A stretch of DNA of 64,000 nucleotides from CADEFX01 sp963840425 (GTDB taxonomy: Bacteria > Pseudomonadota > Alphaproteobacteria > Rhizobiales > Hyphomicrobiaceae), in assembly GCA_963840425.1 (NCBI GenBank), contig CAWIYZ010000017.1, positions 1-64,000 on the forward strand, read 5' to 3'. The notes beneath the pieces were generated by a model. That model was not told the DNA's origin. It saw only the letters and a list, made by a program, of their open reading frames with translations, and made no database searches. Both the position numbers and the translations under genes were made by a program. The stretch's first letter is position 1, and each line of letters begins with the position of its first letter. Of the stretch, positions 1 through 9,839 are shown in pieces.

Positions 1-889
1 ACCGTTCTTTCTCCTCGTCGCCAACAACGCGATGCACTCGCCGATCCACGCCAAACCCTCGGATATCGCGAAATACAAGGGCCGCTACGACGCCTGGCTG
101 GACGGCGGCACGTGCCGCCCGCCATCGGCGCCAGCTCGACAGGGCATCATCCCGCCAGGGACGCAGCTGTCGATCTCCGATCCACGCGCGCCAGGGTGGG
201 ACGATACCGATCCGGCCAACCGCCCCCTCGACGCGCGCCACATGGAGGCCTACGCGGCCATGCTCGACAATGCCGACCAGAACGTCGGCAAGCTCGTCGC
301 GTTCCTGCAGTCGCTCGGCGAACTCGACAACACCATCATTCTCTTCGTCCGACAACGGCGGCACCGACGCGGGCGGCGAGCACGGTATGGTGCTCAACAA
401 CCGGCGTTATTCCGGACTGCCGCCGCAATCGCTGGAGCACGAGCGCGGCATGCTCGCCGGACTCGGCGGGCCGCAGAGCACTGCTCTATCCGACGGCCTG
501 GGGCGAAGTTTCGACACACCGTTCCCGAGTTTCAAGACATATACCGGCGGCGGCGGGCGTCGCGTCAGCTTCATCGCCTCATGGCCGAGCGCATCAGGGC
601 GCGCGGCGATTTCCGCCGCCAGCTCATGCACGTCACCGACGTCATGCCGACGCTGCTCGATCTCGCCGGGGTCCCGCGCCTGGAGACGAGCAACGGCAAG
701 CCGGCGCTGCCCTTCGACGGCATGAGCGCGGCTCGGATGCTGATCGAGGATGCGCCATCGCCGCGCAGGGAGCAGTATTACGAATGCTGGTCGAACCGCG
801 CCTATGTGCGCGACGGTTGGCTCGCACGTTCGCTGCAGATCCGCGGCGAGTTGATCGACATGAACAACTGGACACTACACAACCTCGAC
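1..889 (+). pseudogene. Arylsulfatase, C-terminal part, frameshifted
   Basis: The translation matches the C-terminal two thirds of a type I arylsulfatase: 'AMHSPIHA', 'GRYDAWLDGG', 'MLDNADQNVGKLVAFLQ', 'SDNGGTDAGGEHG', 'TYTGGGGRRVSFIASWP', 'DVMPTLLDLAGV' and 'MNNWTLHNL' follow each other in family order. They lie in different frames: frame 2 to about 345, frame 3 to about 585 (with one further slip near 490), then frame 2 again. The N-terminal half with the formylglycine site lies before the window. The usual C-terminal tail is lost after about 889, where the reading runs into the oppositely oriented TRAP permease. Sulfatases hydrolyse sulfate esters. Either a decaying gene or sequence error. 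Confidence 0.75.
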
Positions 890-3006
890 CTTTTGGGCTG
901 CGCCGTGCCAACGAACGATGGCCCGATCGATTCGCGAAGGCTCCGTTGCACGGTCGCTGGGCGCGGCACGAGGGCCCGCGCCACCAAGAGTGCCGGAGCG
1001 AGGATGGTGAGTGCGATAAGTATGAGTTGCATCATAGAAACCGGCAGGATGCTGGCAGCAGGCGTGGCCAGAACGATGCCGCCCACGATCAGCGCAATGC
1101 GGATCGGCCACTCAAGCCAGCCGGCTCCCCTGAGGTCGCCGATGCCGGTCATATAGCCCTGAATACCGCCGCAGATGATCAGGGTGCCCGCGGCCGCTTT
1201 GCCGGCGAGCACCAAGGCCGTCAGATAAGGATTTGGGCCCTGCAGAACCAGCTCCGGTGCCATCACGAAGAAGAACGGGATGAAGTAGATGATGGAGCCG
1301 ACCTTCATGCTCTCCCAACCTGTCTTCATGGCCGGCGCCCCCGCAATACCGGCGGCGGCGAAGGAAGCGATGGCCACGGGCGGCGTGATCGAGGACAGCA
1401 TGCCCCAGTAGAAGATAAACATGTGCACGGCCATCTTGTTGAGGCCGAGCTTCTCGAGTGCCGGCGCCACTAGGATGGCGAGAAGATGTAGCAGGCCGTC
1501 GTCGTCAACCCGAGGCCGAGAATGAGGCTGGTGATCGCGCACATGGCGAGCAGGAGCAGCGCGTTGTGACCTGCTAGCGTGAGCAGGTCGTTCTTGCGCA
1601 GGCTCGAGACCACGCCCGTCATCGAAAACGCGCCGATCAGCAAGCCGCAGCCGGCGAGGATACCGATCAGCTCGACAAACGTGCGGCCGTTGAGCTCGAG
1701 AAATCTGGTTATTGTGTCGCCTGACCACCGTTGCTCCTTGTTGAAAATCTGGTTGAGCACGAGCAGAAGCGCCGTCGCGTAGAAGGGGGCATGGCTTTCG
1801 CGTTTGAAGTGCAGGAGCATGACCACGAGCAGCGCCACCACGAACACGTAGTACCAGCCCTCTTTCAGGGTCCGCCACGCACTTGGCAGTTCAGTGCGGT
1901 TGAGGCCCTTGAGACCATGCCGAGCGGCATACGCGTCGACCTGCATGAACAAGCCGATGTAGTAGAGCGTGGCCGGTATGACGGCAGCGAGGGCCACTTC
2001 GGCGTACGACACGTTCAGGAACTGGGCGATGACAAAGGCTGTCGCGCCCGTCACCGGCGGCGCCAGCACCGCCTGGTCGAGGCACATGCTTCGATGGCTC
2101 CGGCGTAAGACGGCGAGAAGCCGCGTTTTTTTCATGGTCGGGATGGTCATCGTGCCGGCAGTCAGGCACGTTGGATACGATCGATCCTGACATCATGCCG
2201 AGCAAACCTGATGCGAAGATGCCGACCTTGGCGGCACCGCCGCGAAACGTGCCGCAAAGCGCGAATGCCAGGTTGATAAAAAACTTGCCAGCCCCCGTCA
2301 TCATGAGGGCCGTGCCGAATACAAGAAGGCCGATAACCCGTATCCAGCGAAAGCCTGAACCGGGATGCCGAGCAGACTCTCGGTCGACAGCACGTGATAG
2401 GCGGTCGCCTGCTCCAAACTGGATTGGCTGCCCCTGAGCGGCCCGAGCCACTTGGCCTCGGCGAACAGCGGATAAAGCGTGAACGGCAGCACCGATAGCA
2501 GAAGACTCCAGCCGCCCGTGCGGCGGAGAGCTTCCATCAGCAGGAACCACATCACCAGGCCCGCCCAGATGACAGGTTGTGGTGCCCCGTTGAACTCCCG
2601 ACCGCAGCTCTGCCGCCGTGCGAATGTGCAGCATCAGGTAGATGCCCGAAGCGACCGTTATCACGAATAGCAGCGCGTCGTACCAGGGCACGCGATCCAG
2701 CGGCGCCCGCGAGCTGCCGGGGAAGATCAGGTAGGTGAACGGCAGCATCAAAACGATCAGGAGGTAAAAGTATTCAGTGTTGAGCTGCGTGTAGCCGACG
2801 AAGAAGCGCAGGGTGAACTGCTGGTTGATGCACAGAAAGATCGTCGCGGCCGTGCTCAGCATGAGCAGCCAGCGCCAAAATCTTGTGAGCTGGCGGACCC
2901 GCGTCGCTTCGGCCTCGACCAGCCCTGCTGCCGCATGCGGGTCGTCGTACTCGACGCGTCTTCCAGTTCGAGCGGTATCGGGACTAGGGCTAGGCGCTGA
3001 TGTCAT
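802..3006 (-). pseudogene. TRAP transporter fused permease (4TM/12TM type), multiply frameshifted
   Basis: Read leftwards, the pieces give the fused small and large membrane subunits of a TAXI-type TRAP transporter: 'FLCINQQFTLRFFVGYTQLN' and 'GIYLMLHI' near the N-terminus, then 'GTFRGGAAKVGIFASGLLGMM SGSIVSNV', 'VLAPPVTGATAFVIAQFL', 'GLGLTTTACY', 'LEKLGLNKMAVHMFIFYWG' and 'SSITPPVAIASFAAAGIAG'. These are the family's conserved membrane and ion-binding segments. The reading changes frame near 2595, 2345, 2165, 2125, 2085 and 1485. ATG 3006 is the first in-frame ATG; a TTG lies at 3030. It follows the binding-protein gene in the usual order. As written it cannot give a full-length protein. Its end overlaps the sulfatase remnant. 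Confidence 0.8.
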
Positions 3007-3126
3007 AGACGCGGGACCGGATTGCACCAACTAGGAGGAACGCCAGCCCTTCATCGGAACTGACCTAGTCCCGACTTCCCGCCTGCCGCAGCGGGCTCCA
3101 CCATGCTGTCTGTGTGGCTGACGGTC

Positions 3127-4296
3127 CTACTCGAACACGACGTCGAGCCCGGCTTGGTCAGCGCCGCTTTCCGCAGCCGCCATCCAGCCCTTGGTGAAGC
3201 CCTCCCTATCCTCGGGCGGCGAGCCCTTCGAGGAAGCCGGACCATGCGTCTGCGAGCACTTTCTGGCGCGTAAGCAGCTTTTGATTGTGCGCCTCATCTG
3301 CATCCTTCCAGACCTTGGCCGCCTTGAACGCCTTGACGGCCGCAGGGTGCACCGGGAGTACCCACTGGAAGTTCTGCGTCTTGGCATCGAGGCCAGATGC
3401 GCCGGGAACGCTGTCCTTGTAGTCGGCATAGCCATCGACCATGGCCTTGGTCAGGCCGTGAACGACATCGTCGGGCTGCGGAAGCGTAGACCATGAAGAT
3501 GGGGTACGGATAGGAAGAGGTCTCGAGGGGGGTCTCCTTCGAAGCCGAGATGCCGCACGTTGCCTTATGGCGCGCGAAGTACGGACCGATTTTCGCGACC
3601 CGAGCCCAAGCGGCCGCGTCTGAATGCGGCATGACCGGATAGAAAACGCCCCGCGGCGAGCTTTCTCCAGTCTTTTGCCTGGCCGGATATGTTCGAAGCC
3701 ACGGCGGCGTCGATCTCGTTGTTGAGCACGCCCTTCCACATGGCGCCGTAGCTTGCGAACTCGGCGATCTTCACATCGGCTGCGTTGAGCCCTCCGAACG
3801 CCAGCATAGCCAGCATGTTCTGGTTTAGGGCGGGCGAGCCGACGACAAAGCCGACTTGTTTACCCTTGAGATCCTTGATCTCCTTGGCGCCGGTATCCTT
3901 GGCGATGCCGATCGAAATGTTGTTGCAATCAAGCGAGGAGAGCAGGACCTGCAGTGGCTGGGGTCCCCAATCCTTGACAGCGAACTCGAAAATGCCTTCC
4001 TGGGCGAAGTAGCTTCCAATACCCATGGCCGATGCTTGGGCCCGCCCCGCCTTCAACGGCCCGAGCCGCGCGACGTCGTTGCCGGCGGGGAGCACGCGCA
4101 CATCGGACTTGTAACTGTCCTTGAGCATCTTGCCGACCGCCACAGCGATGTTGAAACCGGAGGAGCCGGTGTCGTAGGCCGTGAAGGTTATCGACGGCGG
4201 CAGCTTCACGTCCTGCGCTAGTGTTGGCCCGAGGTGAATGAGTGGAGCCAGTCCGAACGCGACAGCAAAGCACAGCGCTCTCGTGAGCGGGGTCAT
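3127..4296 (-). pseudogene. TAXI family TRAP solute-binding protein, frameshifted
   Basis: Periplasmic substrate-binding subunit of a TAXI TRAP transporter. A signal peptide (residues 1-28, ending 'GPTLAQ') is followed by 'TFTAYDTGSSGFNIAVAVG', 'VRVLPAGNDVARLGPLKAG', 'DLKGKQVGFVVGSPALN' and 'EIDAAVASN', all typical of the family. The first 210 residues are intact. The rest is split over three frames with changes near 3665, 3480 and 3215, ending with 'VLPVHPAAVKAFKAAKVW' and 'QAGLDVVFE'. ATG 4296 has a GGAGG ribosome site 8 bases upstream. It sits just upstream of the permease, as expected for a TRAP operon. The substrate cannot be read from the sequence. Confidence 0.82.
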
Positions 4297-4554
4297 GCGC
4301 GAAGTCCTCCCAATTACGGTATTTCTCTTCGTTGGACGGGCCTTTCGCGGGCGCCGTCGACCACAACTATGGCATTGCCAGCCCCCTCCCGCAATTGGCG
4401 GTCAACGGCTCTGGAAGCATCGACAGGATCTGGGTTGGAGCTACGCAGGTGAGTAGCTTATCCCTTCCTCAGGGGGATACTACCGCGCAAGCGCGGTCCG
4501 ACGGGGAGCCGGTGAACCACGATTGTCCGTCATCCATAGACCAAACGCGGCAGA
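4297..4554. other. Intergenic region without a recognised gene
   Basis: Lies upstream of the TRAP binding-protein gene and beyond the last recognisable part of the hydrolase/OsmC remnant. It probably contains the TRAP promoter, but no clear -35/-10 pair was found. A possible degenerate OsmC start ('TDNRGSPAP...') is read leftwards near 4500-4530, too weak to annotate. Confidence 0.4.
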
Positions 4555-4875
4555 AGAAGTGCGATCGTGGGGAAGAGCGTCAGACGTTCTGGAACTTGCC
4601 CCGGCTCTTTTCTCGTACCAGGACATGATCAGTGGCGCCCGTTTCCGGCGACGGGTCCGGTGTGTACTTGGGAGCCCAGGCGACAATTACGCTGGCGGCG
4701 TACGTTGCAGCCTCGGCGCGCGACAGCAGGTGATCGGCATCATCCAGCGAGATGAAACTCTTCGGGTGCCTGGCGGCAAGATGCGGGATGCATTGTCGAT
4801 GCCGACCACGTTGGCCGCCTCAGCACGATCGACGAAGTGGCCGCGCATCGATGAATAGGTGAAACCTAGCGGGCA
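4555..4875 (-). pseudogene. Remnant of alpha/beta-hydrolase/OsmC fusion protein
   Basis: Read leftwards, 'VVGIDNASRIL' followed, after a one-base frame change near 4765, by 'SFISLDDADHLLSRAEAA', 'YAASVIVAWAPKY' and 'SRGKFQNV'. This order is characteristic of the hinge of bifunctional alpha/beta hydrolase-OsmC proteins: the last hydrolase strands with the catalytic His in DADHLL, then the linker into the OsmC peroxiredoxin domain. Both the N-terminal hydrolase body and nearly all of OsmC are missing, so this is a gene fragment. It lies between the TRAP operon and the helicase and may mark the old edge of the integrative element. Confidence 0.6.
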
Positions 4876-5135
4876 GATTGAGACCACCGCTCGCCACCTA
4901 ACAAGGCCACTCTTTACAAAGTATGTATTGTGTAGCGAGTGTGCTATTGTCGGCGATTGTAATCGCTAGAGATTTGAGGCTGCGCGCGAGGGCGACCAAC
5001 GGGCGAAAAGTAAAGAGTGAGACGCAACTGCCATGAGCGGGCCAAGGATTTCCTCGCCCAAGCGAGTGGACTCGCGCCCACATCTACGAGTTGCGCCGGT
5101 GTAAGCGGCCGTTGCCACAGTTTGCGCACGCCCAC
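4876..5135. other. Intergenic region, locally AT-rich
   Basis: About 260 bases downstream of the helicase stop. Bases 4905-4985 are markedly more AT-rich than their surroundings. No gene or terminator is recognisable. It is a candidate for the left part of the integrative element or its boundary, but no copy of the tRNA-Ser 3' end was seen here by eye. Confidence 0.35.
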
Positions 5136-7204
5136 CTACGTCCCCGTGCGCCAACGCCCACGCATCCTTGCGGCCAGATCGATCGACACCGTCCGGCGAA
5201 CCGGAGCTGAAGGTGTCACGCGTGCAGCCGGTGGCCATGCGCACATCTCGAACTCGCCCGGCAATGCTGGCCGGAATGAAGCGGCTGCGCGAGGCATAGA
5301 GGTGCTGGTCGCCGGTGCGCGACTGGCCGTGCGTGTAGAAACGATGCGGCACGATCAGGGCCAGCTGGTCCTTGGCCCGCGTCATGGCCACATACAGGAG
5401 CCGCCGCTCCTCCTCGATCTCCTCGGTTTTGCCGGTGGCCATGTCGCTGGGAATGCAGCCGTCCACCACGTTGAGCACGAACACCGCCTTCCACTCCTGG
5501 CCCTTGGCCGAGTGGATGGTGGACAGGATCAGATAGTCCTCATCCAGCAGCGGCGCTCCGGCCTCATCCGAGCTGGCGCTGGGCGGATCGAGCGTCAGGT
5601 CGGTCAGGAACTGGGTGCGTGACGGGGAGGTGGCGGCGATGCGCTGCAGCTGCTCCAGATCGGCAGCACGCAACACGGCATCGTCATAGCGCTGCTCCAG
5701 ATGCGGCTGATACCACTGCCGCACCAGCTCGAAGTCTGCCGGCCATGCGATCGACTTGTCGCGCAGCGTTGCCATCAAGGCCACCAGCGTCTGCCACGCC
5801 GTGACGGCCTGTGTCGGCGGCCGGAAGGTGGCAAGCGCGTGGCCATCGGCACTGGGCGGCAAGGTGATCGAGCACCCGGCCAGCCGTGGCCGGGCCGATG
5901 CCGTCGAGCATTTGCAAGACGCGAAAGCCGGTGACCCGGTCGCTCGGGTTCTCGGCCCAGCGCAGCACCGCCAGCACGTCCTTGACGTGCGCGGCCTCGA
6001 CGAACTTCAGGCCACCGAACTTGACGAACGGGATATTGCGGCGGGCGAGCTCGACCTCGAGCATGGCGCTGTGAGTGCGAGGTGCGGAACAGCACCGCCT
6101 GCTGCTTGAGGGCCATGCCGTCCTCGCGGTTGCGCAGGATGGTCTCGACCATGCAGCCGACTTGGCCCGCATCATCGGCGACCGTCACCAGCGACGGCTT
6201 GGTATCGGAGGCGCGCGTTGAGCGCAGGTTCTTGGTGAAGCGCTCGCGCGCCAGCCCGATGACGGCGTTGGAGGCGGCCAGGATGGGCTCCGTCGAGCGG
6301 TAGTTCTGCTCCAGGGTGACGACGCGTGGCGGGCGGCGTGAACTGCGTCGGGAAGTCGAGGATGTTGCGCACGTTGGCGGCACGAAAGCCATAGATGGCC
6401 TGGGCATCGTCGCCGACCACGGTCAGGCCGCGGCCATCCGGCTTCAGGCCGAGCAGGATGGCCGCCTGCAAGGCGTTGGTGTCCTGGTACTCATCGACCA
6501 GCACATGGTCGAACTGGCCGCGCACCTCGGCCGCCAGCTCCGGCACCTGCATCAGCTCGCGCCAGTAGAGCAGCAGATCGTCGTAATCCAGCACCTGCTG
6601 TTTCTGCTTGGCCTCGACATAGGCCTCGAACAGCGCGCGCAGCTCGTCCTTCCACTCGGCGCACCAGGGATACTGCTTGAGCAGCACGGCCTCGAGCGGC
6701 TCGCTGGCATTGACGGCGCGCGAGTAGATGGCCAAGCACGTGCCTTTCTTGGGAAAGCGCCGCTTCTTCTCGGACAAGCCGCGCTCATGCCGCACCAGAT
6801 TGAGCAAATCCTCGCTATCTCCCCGGTCGTGGATGCTGAAGGACGGGATCGAGACCGATGGCATGGGCGTGCTGGCGCAGCAGGCGGGCACCGATGGCAT
6901 GGAAGGTGCCGGACCAGACGAGCCGCGCCGGTGTGCGCGTCGCGCCCAAGGCGGCGGCGATGATGCGCTCGGCGCGCCGCTCCATCTCGGCGGCGGCCCG
7001 GCGCGAGAAGGTCAGCAGCAGGATGCGGCCGGGATCGGCGCCGTTGACGATCAAGTGGGCGACGCGGTGCGCCAAGGTTTGGGTTTTGCCCGAGCCCGCA
7101 CCGGCAATGACCAGCAACGGCCCGGCGATGTTCGCACCAGTCGCAACGACGCCATGCTCGACGGCACGGCGCTGCTCGGGATTTAAGGTCTCAAGATAGG
7201 TCAT
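5136..7204 (-). pseudogene. UvrD/PcrA-type ATP-dependent DNA helicase, frameshifted
   Basis: Superfamily 1A 3'-5' helicase. The motifs appear in order: Walker A 'AGAGSGKTQT', the Ia region 'ILLLTFSRRAAAEM', Walker B 'DEYQDTN', motif III 'VGDDAQAIYGFR', motif IV 'LEQNYRS', motif V 'STIHSAKGQEW', motif VI 'YVAMTRAKDQL', and a C-terminal 'IDLAARMRGRW'. They are spread over different frames, with switches near 6840, 6330, 6080, 5865 and 5180. The start ATG 7204 ('MTYLETLNPEQ') lies inside the 3' end of the HGG gene, a 14-base overlap that suggests coupling. Rather than housekeeping uvrD, its place in the overlapping block points to a cargo or replication helicase of the element. Confidence 0.8.
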
Positions 7205-7532
7205 GGGTAGGTCCAACTAGGTTGGAGTTGGCCAGGGTGGTTTCCATTTGCCTACGTAACGGTCCGCTGGAGTCCCGATGGCTACGCCATGCCGCCCATC
7301 GCTTGCGCTGCACCTCGGCGATGCGCGCACGACCCGCTGGTGTTTTCGGCCCGGACGACAGACCACCATGATTGGGACACCGGCCATTGCTCAAACCCGT
7401 GCGCCGACATGGCGCGCCAGTTCTCGTCCTGGCGCCGCATGGACCTGATGGCTTGCGTCTCGCCACAACGGCGGGGCGGGTCTTACTGCGCGCCAGCATC
7501 GCCCAACGTGGCAGAAAGTCGTTTGACTCCAT
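7191..7532 (-). CDS. HGG-motif small zinc-binding protein
   Basis: 113 residues. The middle reads 'CGARTRTGAPCRRTG', then 'CPNHGG', then 'SSGPKTPAGRARIAEVQRKR'. This Cys-rich plus HGGxSxGPkTxxGRxRI signature is that of small phage- and mobile-element-borne proteins ('HGGxSTG' family); the Cys/His pattern suggests one bound zinc. Function is unknown; the basic C-terminus could contact nucleic acid. The ATG at 7532 lies 50 bases inside the upstream XRE gene, and its end overlaps the helicase start. A later in-frame ATG at 7499 would reduce the overlap to 17 bases. No frameshift is needed here, unlike in its neighbours. Confidence 0.65.
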   Translation of the reverse strand: MESNDFLPRWAMLARSKTRPAVVARRKPSGPCGARTRTGAPCRRTGLSNGRCPNHGGLSSGPKTPAGRARIAEVQRKRWAAWRSHRDSSGPLRRQMETTLANSNLVGPTHDLS

Positions 7533-7836
7533 GACGCGCCCGCGCGCGCGACGGTGGCTGCATGACGAAACCGGTGTTTTCAACCAGCCGCACGCCGGGC
7601 TTGGCGCAACCAACGATCTCGACACCGGCCGCGTGCAGCGCATTTCGGATACGTGCGCAAGCGTGCGGCTCGCGCTTGGTGGGGATGACCATCATTCCCT
7701 CCCAACGGCTGACGGAGTTGACATTGAGACCAGCCGCTGCGGCGAGTTGCGTCCGTGACCAGCCGAGCAGGGCGCGCGCAGCCTTGATTTGACGACCAGT
7801 CACGATCCCAGGTGGCTTGGGGTGGGTCCGGCTCAT
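7483..7836 (-). CDS. XRE-family transcriptional regulator
   Basis: 117 residues. Residues 15-50 ('TGRQIKAARALLGWSRTQLA', then 'AAGLNVNSVSRWE') form a Cro/C1-type helix-turn-helix, followed by 'ARIRNALHAAGVEIVG' and 'GVRLVE'. This is the arrangement of the many short single-domain XRE regulators of Hyphomicrobiales, which commonly sit on plasmids and integrated elements. The start ATG 7836 overlaps the stop of the upstream 4-TM gene by 4 bases (ATGA), so the two are probably translationally coupled. It may control the element's own operon, but no operator was identified. Confidence 0.75.
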   Translation of the reverse strand: MSRTHPKPPGIVTGRQIKAARALLGWSRTQLAAAAGLNVNSVSRWEGMMVIPTKREPHACARIRNALHAAGVEIVGCAKPGVRLVENTGFVMQPPSRARARHGVKRLSATLGDAGAQ

Positions 7837-9087
7837 GCGGCGGCTCGCATCGCGGTGACGGGTGCCGCTGTTACCGCAAGCCGGACACCTGTGTAGTAGC
7901 GGCCGCTGCGGCGGATGTCCTTGCGGCCTCCGCGCTCGGTTACGGCTCTCGTGAAGGCGCTGCCGAAAGCCGTCTCGGTGCAGGGCGCAAAGCCATGTGT
8001 CCGAACCCAACCGCAAAACGCCACAAAAGCGGAGCGAGCAGCGATCTCGCCAGCGGCGTCCGCAACGACGGACTCCGCCATCCAACGCTCAATCGTGCTG
8101 CGGTGGGTGTTGGGTGGCGATGGCGACCGGCGTGTTGGGTCGCGTTGGCCTCCGCGACCCGACGCGGCCTTTGTCGGAGACCGCCGGTGTCCGCTGTTGA
8201 TATTGGTGGAGGCCCCTACAGCGGACGGTGCGGTGGGTTGGGTAGCATTACGCGCAATGGCAAAACCCAGCGTCGAGCCTGCCTCCACCAACGCGGCCAA
8301 CACGATGGCGAGAACATCGCGCAAGGCTGGCTCCGTTGCCCCTAAGATGCGGCTGAGCGCCGCCACTTGCGGATCGCTCGCAGCGACTATCGGAAGGGTG
8401 GCAAGCTGCTTGCGGGTCTCGCCGATCTGCGCCTCCAGCCCTTCGGCTGCATGCGCCTTCGCCAGTTCGCGACGAAGCTTCAATATGGGCGCGCATGCGC
8501 CATGCAGCTTGGCGAGGCTTGGGTCGGCGCATTCTCTGGTTCGCACCCAGACTTGAGATGGAACCGCTTGCGCCGCGATATCGGCCTCGATGACTACGGC
8601 CGGTCGCGCCGAGCCGACGGTCGCCAGTCGCGCGTCTGCTCTGACGCACCGTGGTGACCCAGGCGCTCTGTTGCTCCTGCACCGATGCATGTATGGCGGC
8701 GGCGTTGGACCGTGCAGTCGCGATGAAGCCGAGCCCAGAGATGCTCGACCATGCCAGCGCCCCTAGGCCAAACGCAACGGTGACTCCGGCAAAAAAAAGA
8801 TGGCCACGCATGTATGACCGGAATGCCAGGACTAGAGCCGTGGCCTTTACCAGGTCCAGCAACACAGCCGTGGCAATCAAGATCGCCTTTTCCACCGGCG
8901 AGGCGGCGACTGAAGCGGCAAAGCAGATATTGGCGATGAGGGAGACGACGCAGAACCCGATAGCGATCCCGTAGGCAACAAGCCACGCCGTTGTGTCAGA
9001 GTAGCTGCGCCTTGGCTGGTTGGTTGAGAGCATGGCAGCGAACGTCCAAGCGGCAAGATTGATGATGACTGGACGCAACGCGTACAC
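7833..9087 (-). pseudogene. 4-TM membrane protein with coiled coil and C-terminal winged-helix-like domain (one frameshift)
   Basis: The N-terminal part (from GTG 9087) has about four hydrophobic helices ('VAYGIAIGFCVVSLIANICF', 'AILIATAVLLDLVKATALVL', 'GHLFFAGVTVAFGLGALAW'). After a one-base frame change near 8645 it continues into a charged helical stretch ('RPAAVVIEADIA...', 'LRRELAKAHA') and another hydrophobic segment. The last about 75 residues ('ERWMAESVVADAAGEIAARS', 'FCGWVRTHG', 'AFGSAF', 'YYTGVRL') resemble the winged-helix domain at the C-terminus of phage primase/helicase proteins. Similar proteins occur in alphaproteobacterial elements beside integrases; function unknown. A membrane-anchored DNA-binding protein would be an inference. 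Confidence 0.55.
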
Positions 9088-9108
9088 AGAGCGGGGTAGG
9101 GCTCGAAG

Positions 9109-9830
9109 TTAAGGTTGGCCGCTTCCGTTCCAACGGCTCGGCATCTCATTGGCGCGGAGGCCAGCGCCACTAGCTACATTCGCGTCATGAACATCCGGCT
9201 CAGATGACGCAGATGTAGCTGGTGTAGCAGAGGGGCCGATTGTCACCTCCGAACCAGCAGCGGTACGCCGGAGATCAACTGACAGGCCGAGACTGCGCAG
9301 CGCTGGAGCCACCCTAGTGATCTTCTCGGACAGCCAGCGGGGATTGCGCGGCCACTCCGCCGAACGCCGTACGTCAGCCGAGACTGGGAGCTGCTCGTAA
9401 AGCTGAGAGACTAGTCCATGCCATCCATTCGGATGCCGATGCGCGAATGCCATGATCGCCTTGCCCACCACGTCCCCCTCGACCAGGGCGGCAAGCGCGT
9501 GTTGGCGGCTCCGCTTCAACGCTGCCAAGAAGGCACCGGGCTGCCATGGAAGTGCGGCCTCGGCTGCAACCACAAGCCGGGCAAAGTCGGCCATGCGTAC
9601 GTCCGGGACGGGCGTGGACTTGAGCTGCCTCAACCCGGTTGCCAGCGCATCCAGCAAAGCGTGAAAGACATGCGGAAGGACCTGGACTGTGGCCGCGCGC
9701 AGCTCACTCTCGGTGGTCCGGCTCTCCAATGATTGTAGGCGAACGACGAGTGCGCGGTCCAACAGATCGCTGCGGGCAGCCAGATCGGCGATACCGTTCA
9801 GCACGATGGGACGGGAGGCAGCAAAGCTGG
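9109..9830 (-). pseudogene. Phage/plasmid primase-type ATPase, C-terminal part only
   Basis: The translation begins within 'FAASRPIVLNGIADLAARSD' and continues 'LLDRALVV', 'PRMADFARLVVAAE'-like 'DVRMADFARLVVAAEAALPW', and a C-terminal 'PRWLSEKITRVAPALRSLGL'. This matches the C-terminal half of ATP-binding/primase-helicase proteins of alphaproteobacterial phages and elements: the sensor/Arg-finger region 'vlNGI.dla.RsDL.DRal' and a winged helix. The N-terminal half with the Walker motifs is missing; similarity stops near 9830, where an oppositely oriented gene begins. Encoded upstream of the 4-TM protein gene with a gap of about 20 bases. Confidence 0.65.
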
Positions 9831-9839
9831 CGGTATCGT

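Noticed and set aside
4900..4985. Left attachment site of the integrative element in the AT-rich stretch
   Set aside because: No copy of the tRNA-Ser 3' end was found by eye, so there is no evidence beyond composition.
5136..7204. Gabija-like defence system (UvrD-type helicase)
   Set aside because: No OLD-family nuclease gene (gajA) is adjacent; the neighbours are a regulator, an HGG protein and a 4-TM protein.
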